Position numbers and translations under genes: made by a program. The notes below the pieces were generated by a model. That model did not search any database. It was not told where the DNA came from and saw nothing but the letters and a program-made list of their open reading frames with translations. A stretch of DNA of 64,000 bases from Hyphomicrobium sp. (GTDB lineage Bacteria > Pseudomonadota > Alphaproteobacteria > Rhizobiales > Hyphomicrobiaceae), in assembly GCF_009026145.1 (NCBI RefSeq), contig NZ_WBUE01000003.1, positions 62,001 through 126,000 of the forward strand, written 5' to 3'. This document shows positions 24,336 to 33,617 of this stretch, in pieces. Position 1 is the first letter of the stretch, and each line of letters opens with the position of its first letter.

Positions 24336-25391
24336 ATGGTACCGATTATGGACATGGTTGCGGTTCCGTCCACCATCGATCCGATGAAGGGATACATCGG
24401 CTGGATCGTCACTGACGGCCGGGACGCCTCGCTTGCCGCTTCCGCCTCGATCGCCGCGGCCCTCGGCCTTAACGTAGAGCACAAGCGCATCGCGCCGCGC
24501 GCACCATGGAGCATGCTGCCCTCCTGGAGCGGGCTTAAACCTCCATCCCAGTCAGCGAACGGCACACTATCCCCGCCATGGCCTGACATCGCCATTGCCG
24601 TTGGTGGGCGGACGGCGCCTTACCTGCAAGCGTTGCGACGTGTGTCCGAAGGCGCCACGTTCACCGTGCTCCTCCAGCCTCCGCGCCTCCGATACGACGT
24701 CGATCTGATCTGGTCTCCGGCTCAGTCTCGTCCACCTGCCCCGAACGTAATATCGACGTTGACAACCCCGCACGCGATGCGCCCGCGCGCACTCAGGGCA
24801 CTGAAGAAAGCGCCCGTGCCGGAGATCGACTCCCTCAGCCGACCGTTGGCCATCCTCCTGCTGGGCGGGCCAACCCGTGCCTACCGATTCGACCCGATCG
24901 ATCTACGGCGTCTTGGGCGGTGCCTCCGCAATCTGGCCGACTCCGGCGTGAGCTTTCTCATCATCCCATCGCAGCGCACGACCGGATCCCTCTTCAGGGC
25001 CGTGAACGACGCGACACGCGGGGCACGGCGAATCCTTTGGACGCAACGAGGATCAGGCTCCTATTGGACCGGTCTCGCAAAGGCCGACCTCATCGTCGTG
25101 ACTGCCGACTCCGCCAGCATGACGAGCGAGGCATGTGCGACGGGCGCCCCCGTGTATGTATTCGAGCCGGAGGGCGACTCGGAGGAGCTGAAGCGGTTCC
25201 ATGCCGGCATGCGCGCGTACGGCGCGACACGGGCGCTCACGCCGCTGACGGATCCGGCAGAAACCTGGTCCTACAGACCCCTCGATTCCGCGCCCCTAAT
25301 CGCAGCCGAGATCGTGCGTCGCTTCCATGCCGCGCGCCAACCGAATGCGCGCATGGGCATACCATGCACGGCGCTATGGCGCTCGGCATGA
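24336..25391 (+). CDS. ELM1-like (mitochondrial fission ELM1 / GT-B-like) protein
   Basis: About 351 aa. The opening GYIGWIVTDGRDASLAASASIAAALGLN and the later FLIIPSQRTTGSLFRAVNDATR and LIVVTADSASMTSEACATGAPVYVFEP segments match the ELM1/DUF1022 family, which has a GT-B-like fold and occurs in alphaproteobacteria; its reaction is unknown. The start is uncertain (GTG 24306, ATG 24336, 24348, 24354); 24336 fits the expected TSS. Its stop overlaps the MaoC gene start by 4 bp, so the two are coupled. It probably acts on envelope lipids or sugars. Confidence 0.78.
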   Translation: MVPIMDMVAVPSTIDPMKGYIGWIVTDGRDASLAASASIAAALGLNVEHKRIAPRAPWSMLPSWSGLKPPSQSANGTLSPPWPDIAIAVGGRTAPYLQALRRVSEGATFTVLLQPPRLRYDVDLIWSPAQSRPPAPNVISTLTTPHAMRPRALRALKKAPVPEIDSLSRPLAILLLGGPTRAYRFDPIDLRRLGRCLRNLADSGVSFLIIPSQRTTGSLFRAVNDATRGARRILWTQRGSGSYWTGLAKADLIVVTADSASMTSEACATGAPVYVFEPEGDSEELKRFHAGMRAYGATRALTPLTDPAETWSYRPLDSAPLIAAEIVRRFHAARQPNARMGIPCTALWRSA

Positions 25392-26410
25392 TCATGTTGG
25401 CGGGGCACGGGCGCATGGATCATCCGACGGGCGAATTCATCGACTTGGGCCGCATCCAAGTCACGGCCGAGGCGGTCAAGGAATTCGCCGCCGCCTACGA
25501 TCCGCAACCGCAGCACATTGACGAACGCGCCGCCGCGCAAACCCTGCTAGGCGGCCTTGTCGCTTCGGGGTGGCAGATGTGCGCCGTACTAATGCGGCAG
25601 GTCGAACGCCAATTGGAATCGATGTTCCCGCAGATCGGAGTTCCCAGTATCGACGAGATACGATGGTTGAAGCCGGTGCGCCCCGGAGATGCGCTGGATG
25701 CACGTTTCGGCTGGCGGTCGAGGTGCTCCTGTCGCGCGTGCGGTGATGCCGGCGGACGGGCGATCGTAGCCGAAGTCGTCGATCGAACCGGCGATCCGAT
25801 CCTGCGCATGAACGGCAACGTACTGCTGCCGCCGCGCGAGGCGTCACCCGCCGGGGTATGGCAGAGCGCCATTCGCTGCGCCGAGCATGTGAGGCGAAGG
25901 CCGCGTGTCCCTCGGCGCCGCGGCGGGCATCTTGTCAGATACTTCGAAGAGGTCGAGTTGGGCGACGAGATCGAGCTCGGCTCCTTCGACTTCACGCCGA
26001 CGGCCATGGCCTCGTATTCACGCATGATCCAGTCCGTCTGCGGCGACAGCAACTCGCCTTCGCCCTCGCCAGCGACGTTGCGCGGGCACGTCGTCAGCGG
26101 CTGGCACGTCGTCTCGGCCTGGATGCGGAAGGTGATCGATTACTACCAAGCGGAGGCCGACTGGCTGGCCAAGCATTCACGCCCCGTCCCACTGCTGGGG
26201 CCGGCGGCGGGAGCGCGGTCCCTATCGTGGTGCAAGCCCGTGCGCGCGGGCGAGACGATCGCATTCAGCAGCTGGGCCGAGCACAAGATCGAGATCGGCA
26301 CGTCGAGCGACTGGGGGCTGCTGGTCGCGGGCGCCGAAGGCGTCAATCAGGATGGAGAGATCGTCGTCTCGTTCTATCCCCTCTTCCTGCTCCAGAAGAA
26401 GACCGCCTAG
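25388..26410 (+). CDS. Double-hotdog MaoC-like dehydratase
   Basis: About 340 aa. The N-terminal half contains AAYDPQPQHIDERAA (the R-hydratase Asp/His pattern) and LLGGLVASGWQMCAVLMR, while the C-terminal half repeats the hotdog pattern (RYFEEVELGDEIELG, ASYSRMIQSV, RGHVVSGWHVVSAWMRKV) with a weaker catalytic motif. This suggests a one-active-site double hotdog, as in fungal Fox2 dehydratases, acting on 3-hydroxyacyl-CoA or ACP. The start overlaps the ELM1-like stop (ATGA). It ends 10 bp from the convergent ACP gene. Confidence 0.75.
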   Translation: MIMLAGHGRMDHPTGEFIDLGRIQVTAEAVKEFAAAYDPQPQHIDERAAAQTLLGGLVASGWQMCAVLMRQVERQLESMFPQIGVPSIDEIRWLKPVRPGDALDARFGWRSRCSCRACGDAGGRAIVAEVVDRTGDPILRMNGNVLLPPREASPAGVWQSAIRCAEHVRRRPRVPRRRGGHLVRYFEEVELGDEIELGSFDFTPTAMASYSRMIQSVCGDSNSPSPSPATLRGHVVSGWHVVSAWMRKVIDYYQAEADWLAKHSRPVPLLGPAAGARSLSWCKPVRAGETIAFSSWAEHKIEIGTSSDWGLLVAGAEGVNQDGEIVVSFYPLFLLQKKTA

Positions 26411-26420
26411 CCGCCCACTA

Positions 26421-26672
26421 TCATACCCCGTGGCGGCGCAGCACATTCTCGATATCGCCGACGCTGCGGATCTCCATCATCTCGTCCATCGACAGCCGCA
26501 CCCCGAACGTGACCTCCAGCGAGCGGATCAGCGCGATATGCTGCAGCGAGTCCCAGCGCTCGATATCGTAGGATGACGTGGCTGCGCTGAGGGTGTCCGT
26601 ATGCTGGAACACCTCCTCGAAGATGCCCACGAGTTCGGGATAGTGAAGCGCGGTTGGCGAACGGGCGTCCAT
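26421..26672 (-). CDS. Stand-alone acyl carrier protein next to FkbH-like gene
   Basis: Eighty-three residues. The segment YDIERWDSLQHIALI contains the Asp-Ser-Leu phosphopantetheine site. Its ATG directly abuts the FkbH-like stop (TGA-ATG), so it is translated with it. In FkbH systems an ACP receives the glyceryl unit from 1,3-bisphosphoglycerate. It is distinct in sequence from the AcpXL-like ACP at 30339. Confidence 0.85.
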   Translation of the reverse strand: MDARSPTALHYPELVGIFEEVFQHTDTLSAATSSYDIERWDSLQHIALIRSLEVTFGVRLSMDEMMEIRSVGDIENVLRRHGV

Positions 26673-28907
26673 TCAGTTCTCCCATGCTGTGCTTACGAAC
26701 TGCGAGCTCGGCAGCTCTGCCTGCCCGAAGCAAAATGTCCACGTGGACTTCGTCTCGTCGCTGTGCGTCAGCTCAAATCCGCAGGCCGCGTAGAAGTCGC
26801 GCACCATGCCGTTCTTGGCCGTGGGAATGTAGTCGCCGCGCACTTGGACGACCCCACGCCGGGCAAGCTCAGCCAATAGCTCGCCAACGAATGCATGCTC
26901 GACCTGCCGCCCGATGACGCGGCAACTCATCAGCAGCGATCGGATCTCCGCCGCATCGCCATCGATGGCCACCGTCGCTGCGATGACAATGCCATGGTCG
27001 CCGAACTTGTCGGCGACACGCCCAAGGATCGCCACTCCGCGCGTCCCGCCGGCGGTCAGCGTTGCGATATCGGCTTCCGTGCTGCGCAGCGTTGTCAGGT
27101 TGAACTGGTTGGTTCGCTGGTGCATCTGCGCGACGCGCGCCAGCGTGCCCGCGCACACGTGGCTCAACGTCAGACGCTGCTCGAGGCCGAGCAGAAAATC
27201 ATCTAGGCTGGCTGCGCTTGCCTTCAGGGCTGCGGCTTCGCGGCCGGCCGCATAGGACGACGCTCTCGCCGCGTCCTCGGCAGTCAGGCGCACCGGCCAG
27301 GTGCAGGCGAGCCGGCGCAACCACAGGGGACGGTCGGCGGGGTCCGGCGGTATCTCCGGCACCCTGACCTCCGGACAAGCGCGGCGCATCGCTTCCCGCT
27401 CTTGCGGGCTGTCGTCGAGAAACAGGAAGCTGTCCAGCCCTAGGTTGAGCGAATCAGCAACAGCGCGAATGTTCTGGGGCTTCGGCTCCCAGTTGATGGC
27501 CGCGGCGGCGAAATCATCGGGCCGCAGCGCCATGCCCGGGTGGCATTCGAAGGCAGTGATCGCATCAGCATTGTTTTTGCTGAGCGCAACGAGGAGCAGT
27601 CCCTGCCCCTTCAAGCGAAGGCATTCCTGCTGCATGGCGAGAAACGCATTGCCGGGAAAATCGTGCCCGCATGCGAGCCGCTCGACGCCGTCGTCACCAT
27701 AGACGCCGCCCCAAAGCGTATTGTCGAGATCGACCGCGACAACTTTCACCGGCCCGCGCCGCACCAGACTCCAGGCTTGCGCAAAAGCCCGTGCCAGTGC
27801 TCGCGTCGCATCGGCCGAGTAGGCAATTCGACCATAGAACCAGAGCTTCGGATCGATATGCCGCAAGATGGGCAACTCGGCCAGCGCCTGGTCGGTATCG
27901 ATGACGATGATGTGGCCCGAGCGTTCCGCTGCATCGAGGATACGCGCGTTGACGAGATCAATCCCGCGGCGCAGGCCCATGTCGTGGTGGCGATCGAGAA
28001 GACCGGCTGTCGGTGCCGGCGCCGAGGGAATCGTATTGATCAACAAAGGGACGGCCGAACGCTCTGCGAACGCTGCCAAAGCATTTCCCAAAAGCTCGGC
28101 CTTATCGGAAAGCAGCTTGAAACCATCGGCCGGGGCGTTGCGCCAATCTCTCGCCGCGAAACCATCGAGATCGAGAAGAACGACGAGCGCATCGCCGTCG
28201 GACCGAGGCGCCAGAAGCTCGGTGATGACCTCTCCAAAGTCCGCCTGCGATATTTCCGCCCGCCAGCCTTCTACCGCACACGCGGGGGCGAGCTCATCCG
28301 CCAGTATTTGCGTCGTGGAGCATCCGGCCACTCGCAGCCGCACATTCGGCAGGCGCTCGAGCTGAGCGGCAAAGTGCTGCCCTGTGTGCCGCATGACTTC
28401 GGGCGCCCGATGATAATGCGCGAGCGCCAATTGCACGGCCTCCGTCGACCAGCCGAGCTCGACCAGCCGCCGAACCAAGGCGGCGATGACATCGCGATCG
28501 ACGCTGCCATCGCTCCTCAGCGCCTCGAGCATCGCGACAGTGCCGGCTTCGTTCGGGGGCAGTTCCTGCGCGCGGTTGACGCGGTGCAGAGCCTTCAAAT
28601 CCGCAGGAAGACGGCAATCGAGGTCATCCGTTAGCACATGCCCTGCAGCGAGCAGCGATTGGGCAAGCCAGCGCGGACAGGAGGCGCCGCCATGCTCGAG
28701 GGATGACAACAACGACGCAACCTTGTCCGGCTCTACCGGCCTCCAATCGATCGCTTGCAGGATGACGCGTTCGCGCAGGCATTCTGACGCTGCTGCGATG
28801 GCGGCATCGACGATATCGGCCACCCGCCCGCGAGGTGCAGCCACCGAAGATGACCGATCGCTCAGGTTGATGCCCTTCTGCATTGCTGCGGAGGACGTCG
28901 ACGACAC
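26673..28907 (-). CDS. FkbH-like HAD phosphatase/glyceryl transferase
   Basis: A protein of 744 aa. The centre contains VVAVDLDNTLWGGVYGDDG, the HAD subfamily IIIC motif, followed by LLVALSKNNADAI, FLDDSPQEREAMR and a C-terminal GNAT-like domain. The N-terminal half has an SGNH-like/ACP-docking part. FkbH proteins load glycerate-derived C3 units onto an ACP in polyketide systems such as methoxymalonyl-ACP synthesis. GTG at 28907 has GAGGAGG upstream. The adjacent ACP gene supports the assignment; the downstream enzymes of methoxymalonate synthesis (FkbG/FkbI/FkbK) are absent. Confidence 0.85.
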   Translation of the reverse strand: MSSTSSAAMQKGINLSDRSSSVAAPRGRVADIVDAAIAAASECLRERVILQAIDWRPVEPDKVASLLSSLEHGGASCPRWLAQSLLAAGHVLTDDLDCRLPADLKALHRVNRAQELPPNEAGTVAMLEALRSDGSVDRDVIAALVRRLVELGWSTEAVQLALAHYHRAPEVMRHTGQHFAAQLERLPNVRLRVAGCSTTQILADELAPACAVEGWRAEISQADFGEVITELLAPRSDGDALVVLLDLDGFAARDWRNAPADGFKLLSDKAELLGNALAAFAERSAVPLLINTIPSAPAPTAGLLDRHHDMGLRRGIDLVNARILDAAERSGHIIVIDTDQALAELPILRHIDPKLWFYGRIAYSADATRALARAFAQAWSLVRRGPVKVVAVDLDNTLWGGVYGDDGVERLACGHDFPGNAFLAMQQECLRLKGQGLLLVALSKNNADAITAFECHPGMALRPDDFAAAAINWEPKPQNIRAVADSLNLGLDSFLFLDDSPQEREAMRRACPEVRVPEIPPDPADRPLWLRRLACTWPVRLTAEDAARASSYAAGREAAALKASAASLDDFLLGLEQRLTLSHVCAGTLARVAQMHQRTNQFNLTTLRSTEADIATLTAGGTRGVAILGRVADKFGDHGIVIAATVAIDGDAAEIRSLLMSCRVIGRQVEHAFVGELLAELARRGVVQVRGDYIPTAKNGMVRDFYAACGFELTHSDETKSTWTFCFGQAELPSSQFVSTAWEN

Positions 28908-28918
28908 GCTGGGCCTCC

Positions 28919-30133
28919 TCAGATCATGACTTCGCCACCGGTGACGAGCAGGTTCTCGCCGGTGATGAATGAGGCATAGGGAGAGGCGAGGAGCAGCGCC
29001 GCGCCGGCGACGTCCTCGGGCGTGGCGAGCCGGCGCAAGGGCGTGCGGGACACGATCTCGCGACGCACGCGGTCAGGCACGTGGGCGACGAGATCGGTGT
29101 CGACCATCGACGGCGAGATCACGTTGACGGTGACCCCTAGCGGCCCGACCTCCTGAGCGAGGTTCTTGCTCATCGCCAAGAGCGCGCTCTTGCCCATAAC
29201 GTAAGGAAGCCACCTATGCGCCGTCCGGCCCAGCGCAGCCGAGGAGAGGATCGTCACGATGCTGCCGCGCGTTGCCTTCAAGGCGGGGAGCGCGGCTCGC
29301 GTCACGCGAAAGGCGCTGCCGACAATCTGCTCGAACGCCCCGGCGACATCGTTCCAGGCGAGGCTCTCAAATGGCGCAGATAGAATTTTGGGGCCTGCAT
29401 TGTTGACGAGGATATGCAGATCGCCAGCGTCGGTGACCGATTGCAGCAGCCGAGCGACATCCTGCTCACTGGTGACGTCGGCCTGAATGGTGCGGCAGGA
29501 CCCACCCACGGAGGCGATCTCTTGAGCGAGACCTTCCGCCGCGGTCTCACTCTTGTTGTAGTTGATCCATACCGTCGCGCCCTCTTGCGCAAACAGCCGC
29601 GCCACCGCCCGGCCGATGCCGCGCGAGGCGCCGGTGACCAGCGCGGTGCGCCCAGCGAGTAGCCCCCGCGTCGCGATCCGTTCGGAGGGACGCTCCTCCC
29701 GCTCCTCGGCAAGGCGCAGGACCTTGGCCTGCGCAGTGCCGCGCAATACGCACTCATCGCGCGCGTTGACGATCTCGGTGTGCAACGTGACGAGGCGCGT
29801 CTCGGCATCGATCTTCTCGATCGTAGCGCGCGCCTCCACGCTGTCGCCGACGAACACGGGCCTGGTGAACTCGATGCTCTGGGAAACGTAAAGCGCACCG
29901 CGGCCGGGCAGCTTCATGCCGATGAGCGTCGACAGCAGGCTGGCGTGCAGAAAGCCGTGCACTACCGGCCGGGCGAACTCCGTGCGGGCCGCGAACTCGC
30001 CGTCGAGATGCAGTGCGTTGAAGTCGCCAGACAGCCGTGCGAAGGCCGCGACGTCCTCGGCTGTGATGGTGCGCGACAGGCTCTCGGTCTGACCGACGCG
30101 CAGCGCAAGCAGGCGGTCCAGCGGCTGTGTCAT
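28919..30133 (-). CDS. MaoC-like hydratase fused to FabG-like ketoacyl reductase
   Basis: About 404 aa. Residues 1-130 form a MaoC/PhaJ-like domain with LSGDFNALHLDGEFAARTEF and PVVHGFLHASLLS. From about residue 150 an SDR domain follows: TGASRGIGRAV for NADPH, LVNNAG, and Ser...YVMGK for catalysis. The fusion could carry out ketoreduction and dehydration in one polypeptide. It leads a minus-strand operon with the FkbH-like protein and ACP, and lies divergent from acpXL-like across a box at 30194. The ATG at 30133 has GGGG upstream. Confidence 0.85.
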   Translation of the reverse strand: MTQPLDRLLALRVGQTESLSRTITAEDVAAFARLSGDFNALHLDGEFAARTEFARPVVHGFLHASLLSTLIGMKLPGRGALYVSQSIEFTRPVFVGDSVEARATIEKIDAETRLVTLHTEIVNARDECVLRGTAQAKVLRLAEEREERPSERIATRGLLAGRTALVTGASRGIGRAVARLFAQEGATVWINYNKSETAAEGLAQEIASVGGSCRTIQADVTSEQDVARLLQSVTDAGDLHILVNNAGPKILSAPFESLAWNDVAGAFEQIVGSAFRVTRAALPALKATRGSIVTILSSAALGRTAHRWLPYVMGKSALLAMSKNLAQEVGPLGVTVNVISPSMVDTDLVAHVPDRVRREIVSRTPLRRLATPEDVAGAALLLASPYASFITGENLLVTGGEVMI

Positions 30134-30193
30134 TGAGCCCCAGGGCAAGTGAGCAGTTCAGCCAAGCGTTAGCCAAGGGGGACCGTCGGCTAT

Positions 30194-30207
30194 TTGACTT
30201 CGGTTAA
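30194..30207 (+). promoter_or_regulatory. NNR-type box between the MaoC-FabG and AcpXL operons
   Basis: TTGAC-N4-GTTAA. It can serve both directions: a GTTAGA-like -10 lies near 30228-30233 toward the acpXL-like gene, and a GCTAAC-like -10 near 30168 toward the MaoC-FabG gene. Confidence 0.6.
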
Positions 30208-30338
30208 GAAGCAAGGGGTTGCGCGTTGTTAGAAGCGCTCATGGTGGGCATGTCGAACTGATCGCCTAGCTGCTAGCGGCGCGTCGGTGTGCCTGTCTGC
30301 GTCCCACCCGCGATCGGCCTAAGCAGGGAGATTGCCCG

Positions 30339-30626
30339 ATGGCTTCCACCTTCGAAACCGTGGCCAGCATCATCTCGTCGGCGAGCGACGTGCCGATCGA
30401 GCGGATCGAGCCGGGCAGCCACGTCATGAAGGACCTCGAGATCGACAGTCTGGCGTTCCTCGACATCACGTTCGAGATCGACAGGACGTTCGCCATCCAG
30501 CTTCCCGTCGAAGACTGGATGAGCGAGGTGAACGAAGGCAAGCGGAGCGGCGACGACTATTTCATCATCCGCAATCTCTGCACCCAGATCGACAATTTGC
30601 GTGCGGCAGTCGCGGCAACCGCCTAA
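30339..30626 (+). CDS. AcpXL-like acyl carrier protein
   Basis: Ninety-five residues. Phosphopantetheine Ser lies in the segment LEIDSLAFLDITFEID, and the following IQLPVEDWMSEVNEGK and DDYFIIRNLCTQID segments resemble rhizobial AcpXL, the carrier for very-long-chain (27-OH-C28) lipid A acyl chains, and differ from housekeeping AcpP. GGGAG lies before the ATG. It starts the plus-strand operon acp-fabZ-KS-KS-adh-KS-KS. The end product here is unknown. Confidence 0.9.
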   Translation: MASTFETVASIISSASDVPIERIEPGSHVMKDLEIDSLAFLDITFEIDRTFAIQLPVEDWMSEVNEGKRSGDDYFIIRNLCTQIDNLRAAVAATA

Positions 30627-30641
30627 GGAGCGCACGACCGC

Positions 30642-31109
30642 ATGCGCCTCGAGTATTTCCAGATGCTCGATGCAATCGACGAGGTCGACGTCGAGAGCGG
30701 AACGCTTGTTGCCTCGGCTCGTGTCCCCACTTCGAGCCCGGTGTTCGACGGGCACTTCCCCGGCCATGCGCTGATGCCGGGCGTCCTGCTCCTCGAGACC
30801 ATGGCACAAGCGTCCGGCTATCTGGTCCTGGCGATCAATCGATTTTCGCGCATGCCCTTCTTCGCCAACGCCAAGGAAGCCAATTTCCGATCCTTCGTGC
30901 AGCCGGGATCATGCCTCGAAGTAAGAGCAACGCGCATTCACGATGGATCGGGCTTCACGGTCACCGAGGCGCAGGTCGCCCGCGAAGGCAAGCGCGTGTG
31001 CGACGCCAGGCTGACCCTGCGTACGGTCGCGTTTCCCTCGCCAGCGCTCGAGCAGTACGTGCGCAGCGAAGGCAGGCGCCTTGGCCTATTGGACGAGGCG
31101 GTCGCTTGA
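30642..31109 (+). CDS. FabZ-like 3-hydroxyacyl-ACP dehydratase
   Basis: A protein of 155 aa. The catalytic His and Glu lie in FDGHFPGHALMPGVLLLETMAQ-type sequence (His38-region, Glu-Thr-Met-Ala-Gln). A single hotdog domain of normal length. It removes water from 3-hydroxyacyl-ACP. It lies 15 bp after the AcpXL-like gene, the same order as fabZ(XL) of rhizobia, so it probably acts on the same carrier. Confidence 0.9.
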   Translation: MRLEYFQMLDAIDEVDVESGTLVASARVPTSSPVFDGHFPGHALMPGVLLLETMAQASGYLVLAINRFSRMPFFANAKEANFRSFVQPGSCLEVRATRIHDGSGFTVTEAQVAREGKRVCDARLTLRTVAFPSPALEQYVRSEGRRLGLLDEAVA

Positions 31110-31110
31110 T

Positions 31111-32319
31111 ATGGCAGAGCAGGCTTGGATCACCGGAATCGGGCTTGTGAGCTCACTGGGCCAAGGCGCCGCCGAACATTGGCGTAAGCTTGGCAACAAA
31201 GCGCAATGCCGGCCGGTCACGGACGAGCTGCGGTTCCCACCCTACTGCGTGCATCCCCTCGCACCGCTCGATTTCGCCAAGCAGATTCCGCGCACGAGCG
31301 ACCAGCGCCAGATGGAGCGCTGGCAACGGATCGGCGTCTATGCCGCCGGCCTTGCCCTCGAGGACGCGAACCTCGCGGGCAACGCCGAGCTGCTCGATAA
31401 GACGAACCTGTGCATCGCCGCCGGCAACGGCGAGCGCGATCTTGTGCTGGATGCGCGCGTTCTCGAGGTCATCGATAGCGCTCCTTCCCCAGGAGCGACC
31501 CTCAACCGCGAACTGATGACGGGGCTCAGGCCGACGCTCTATCTCGGCCAACTGTCCAACCTTCTGGCTGGCAATATCTCGATCATCCACGGGGCCACGG
31601 GATCGTCTCGAACCTTCAAGGGAGAAGAGATGGCCGGCGTCGCCGCCATTGCCGATGCCGTCGACCGCATCGAGGCAGGCCAGGGCGATCTGTTCCTGGT
31701 TGGCGGCGCTCTCAATGCCGAGCGCGAAGACCTTCTCCTCAACTGCGAGCTCGCTACCAGACTTTATGCAGGGCCGTTTCGCTCAGTCTGGGAGCGGTCG
31801 GCACAAGACGGCGGGCTGGTTCTTGGCAGCCTCGGCGCCTTCCTCGTCATCGAAGCGGCAAGTCATGCCCGTGCGCGCGAGGTCGAGCCCTACGCGCGCG
31901 TTGCCGGCATCCGCTCGGACCGCTCGCGGCGCGACGATGGGCAAGCCGCGAGCACGGCGGCGCGTCTATTGGCGAGCCTCGGGATCGCGCCGACAGGCGG
32001 CAAGTTAGGGGTGCTGAGCGGTGCCAGCGGAGCCGAGCCGATCACGGCCGCCGAGATCGAGTTCCTCGACGGAATGAAGAAGGCGGGATTTTACCCGCTT
32101 CTCCGCGCCTGGGGCAGCGTCCTCGGTCATTCGCTCGAAGCGCATTTCATCGCAGGCATGGCGCTCGCCGCCATGTCTGTCTGCGAGGGCACGTTCTACC
32201 CGCCCTTCGATCAGTCAGGTCGCGAGCTTGCCGGCCAAGCTCGACCAGATGGGGTCCTTGTCACCGCGTTCGGCCATTGGCGCGGCGAGGGACTGGGCCT
32301 CGTCGTTCCGGTGCAGTGA
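31111..32319 (+). CDS. KS-fold protein lacking the catalytic Cys (chain-length-factor-like), copy 1
   Basis: A protein of 402 aa with the thiolase-fold blocks GIGLVSSLGQGAAEHW, LVGGALNAEREDLLL and SVLGHSLEAHF. At the place of the nucleophile it reads IIHGATGSSRTFKGEE, with no Cys, so it cannot form an acyl-enzyme in the usual way. It pairs with the Cys-containing KS that follows, as in KS/CLF dimers of type II PKS and in the fabF2/fabF1 pair of the AcpXL cluster. Start 31111 follows the fabZ stop by 1 bp. Confidence 0.82.
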   Translation: MAEQAWITGIGLVSSLGQGAAEHWRKLGNKAQCRPVTDELRFPPYCVHPLAPLDFAKQIPRTSDQRQMERWQRIGVYAAGLALEDANLAGNAELLDKTNLCIAAGNGERDLVLDARVLEVIDSAPSPGATLNRELMTGLRPTLYLGQLSNLLAGNISIIHGATGSSRTFKGEEMAGVAAIADAVDRIEAGQGDLFLVGGALNAEREDLLLNCELATRLYAGPFRSVWERSAQDGGLVLGSLGAFLVIEAASHARAREVEPYARVAGIRSDRSRRDDGQAASTAARLLASLGIAPTGGKLGVLSGASGAEPITAAEIEFLDGMKKAGFYPLLRAWGSVLGHSLEAHFIAGMALAAMSVCEGTFYPPFDQSGRELAGQARPDGVLVTAFGHWRGEGLGLVVPVQ

Positions 32320-32330
32320 GGCCTAAAGAC

Positions 32331-33617
32331 ATGGGCAGCACCTTCCAGGACCGCAGAGGACGGCCCGTGGTGGCCGTCACCGGGTTGGGGCTCGTGACGT
32401 CGCTCGGCGTCGGTACAACGGATAATTGGCGGCGGCTTGTGGCGGGACAGTCCGCGATCAAGCCCATCACTCGTTTCCCTACAGATGGCCTCAAGACTAC
32501 GATCGCGGCCACCGTCGACCAACTTCAAGTCGAGCCATATTCGGCCTACGAACTGTCGGCGACCATGGCCGAGACCGCCGGAGCCGAGGCCATTGCCCAA
32601 GCGGGTCTCGGCGCCGCTGGCGACTTTCCCGGTCCACTCATCATCGCCACGCCGCCTTCGGAGCTCGAATGGCCGCACCTTCGCGCACTCTACAACGGCG
32701 GCGGTGCCCACCCGGATCTAGCAGGTTACGGACGCCTCTTGGCGAGCGCACGCAATGGCTTGCGCGGCGACATGGCAAGGCATGTTCGCTTCGCAGCCAT
32801 TGCCGACCGACTGCAGGAGCGGTTCGGGACGCGCGGAGAGCCGCTGTCGATATGCACCGCTTGCGCCTCCGGCGCGACGACCATCCAGCTCGCCGTTGAA
32901 GCCATACGGCGCGGAGCGACCGACGCCGCCCTGTGTATCGGCACCGACGCCACCGTCCACCCCGAGGGATTGATCCGATTTTCTCTGCTGTCGGCCCTTT
33001 CAACGGCCAACGATCCTCCGCACAAGGCCTCCAAGCCATTCTCCAAGAAGCGCGATGGCTTCGTGCTGGGGGAAGGGGCCGGTGCGCTCGTCCTCGAGGC
33101 CTACGCCGCGGCGAAGGCGCGCGGCGCCAGGATCCTCGGCATCGTGCGCGGCTGCGGAGAGAAGGCCGATGATTACCACCGTACCCGCTCGCGGCCCGAT
33201 GGGCGCGCCATCATCGCCGCTCTGCGCAAGACCTTGAGCGATGCCGATGTCACTCCCGACGAGATCGACTACGTCAATGCGCACGGCACAAGCACCCCCG
33301 AGAATGACAAGATGGAGTACCTGTCGCTGAAGGCGGTTCTCGGCGAGCATCTCACGCGCACGCCGGTCAGCTCCAACAAGTCCATGGTCGGTCATACGCT
33401 GATCGCCGCCGGCTCCGTCGAAGCGGTCATCACGCTTCTGACCATTGGAAACGGCGTGCTGCCGCCGACAATCAACTACGACGATCCCGACCCGGAACTG
33501 CCCCTGGATGTCGTGCCGAACACGAGCCGCGCAGCCAACGTCCGCACCGTGCTGTCGAACTCGTTCGGCTTCGGAGGGCAGAACGTCTGCGTCATCTTTT
33601 CTGGAGAACCATCGTGA
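32331..33617 (+). CDS. Beta-ketoacyl-ACP synthase (FabF-like), copy 1
   Basis: A protein of 428 aa. The nucleophile is C178 in SICTACASGATT, with His in YVNAHGTSTPENDKME and SNKSMVGHTLIAAGS completing the Cys-His-His triad. It condenses malonyl-ACP with an acyl chain. It follows a Cys-less partner gene by 11 bp and precedes the ADH with a 1-bp TGATG overlap. It resembles its second copy (35938) strongly, pointing to a duplicated pair. Confidence 0.9.
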   Translation: MGSTFQDRRGRPVVAVTGLGLVTSLGVGTTDNWRRLVAGQSAIKPITRFPTDGLKTTIAATVDQLQVEPYSAYELSATMAETAGAEAIAQAGLGAAGDFPGPLIIATPPSELEWPHLRALYNGGGAHPDLAGYGRLLASARNGLRGDMARHVRFAAIADRLQERFGTRGEPLSICTACASGATTIQLAVEAIRRGATDAALCIGTDATVHPEGLIRFSLLSALSTANDPPHKASKPFSKKRDGFVLGEGAGALVLEAYAAAKARGARILGIVRGCGEKADDYHRTRSRPDGRAIIAALRKTLSDADVTPDEIDYVNAHGTSTPENDKMEYLSLKAVLGEHLTRTPVSSNKSMVGHTLIAAGSVEAVITLLTIGNGVLPPTINYDDPDPELPLDVVPNTSRAANVRTVLSNSFGFGGQNVCVIFSGEPS

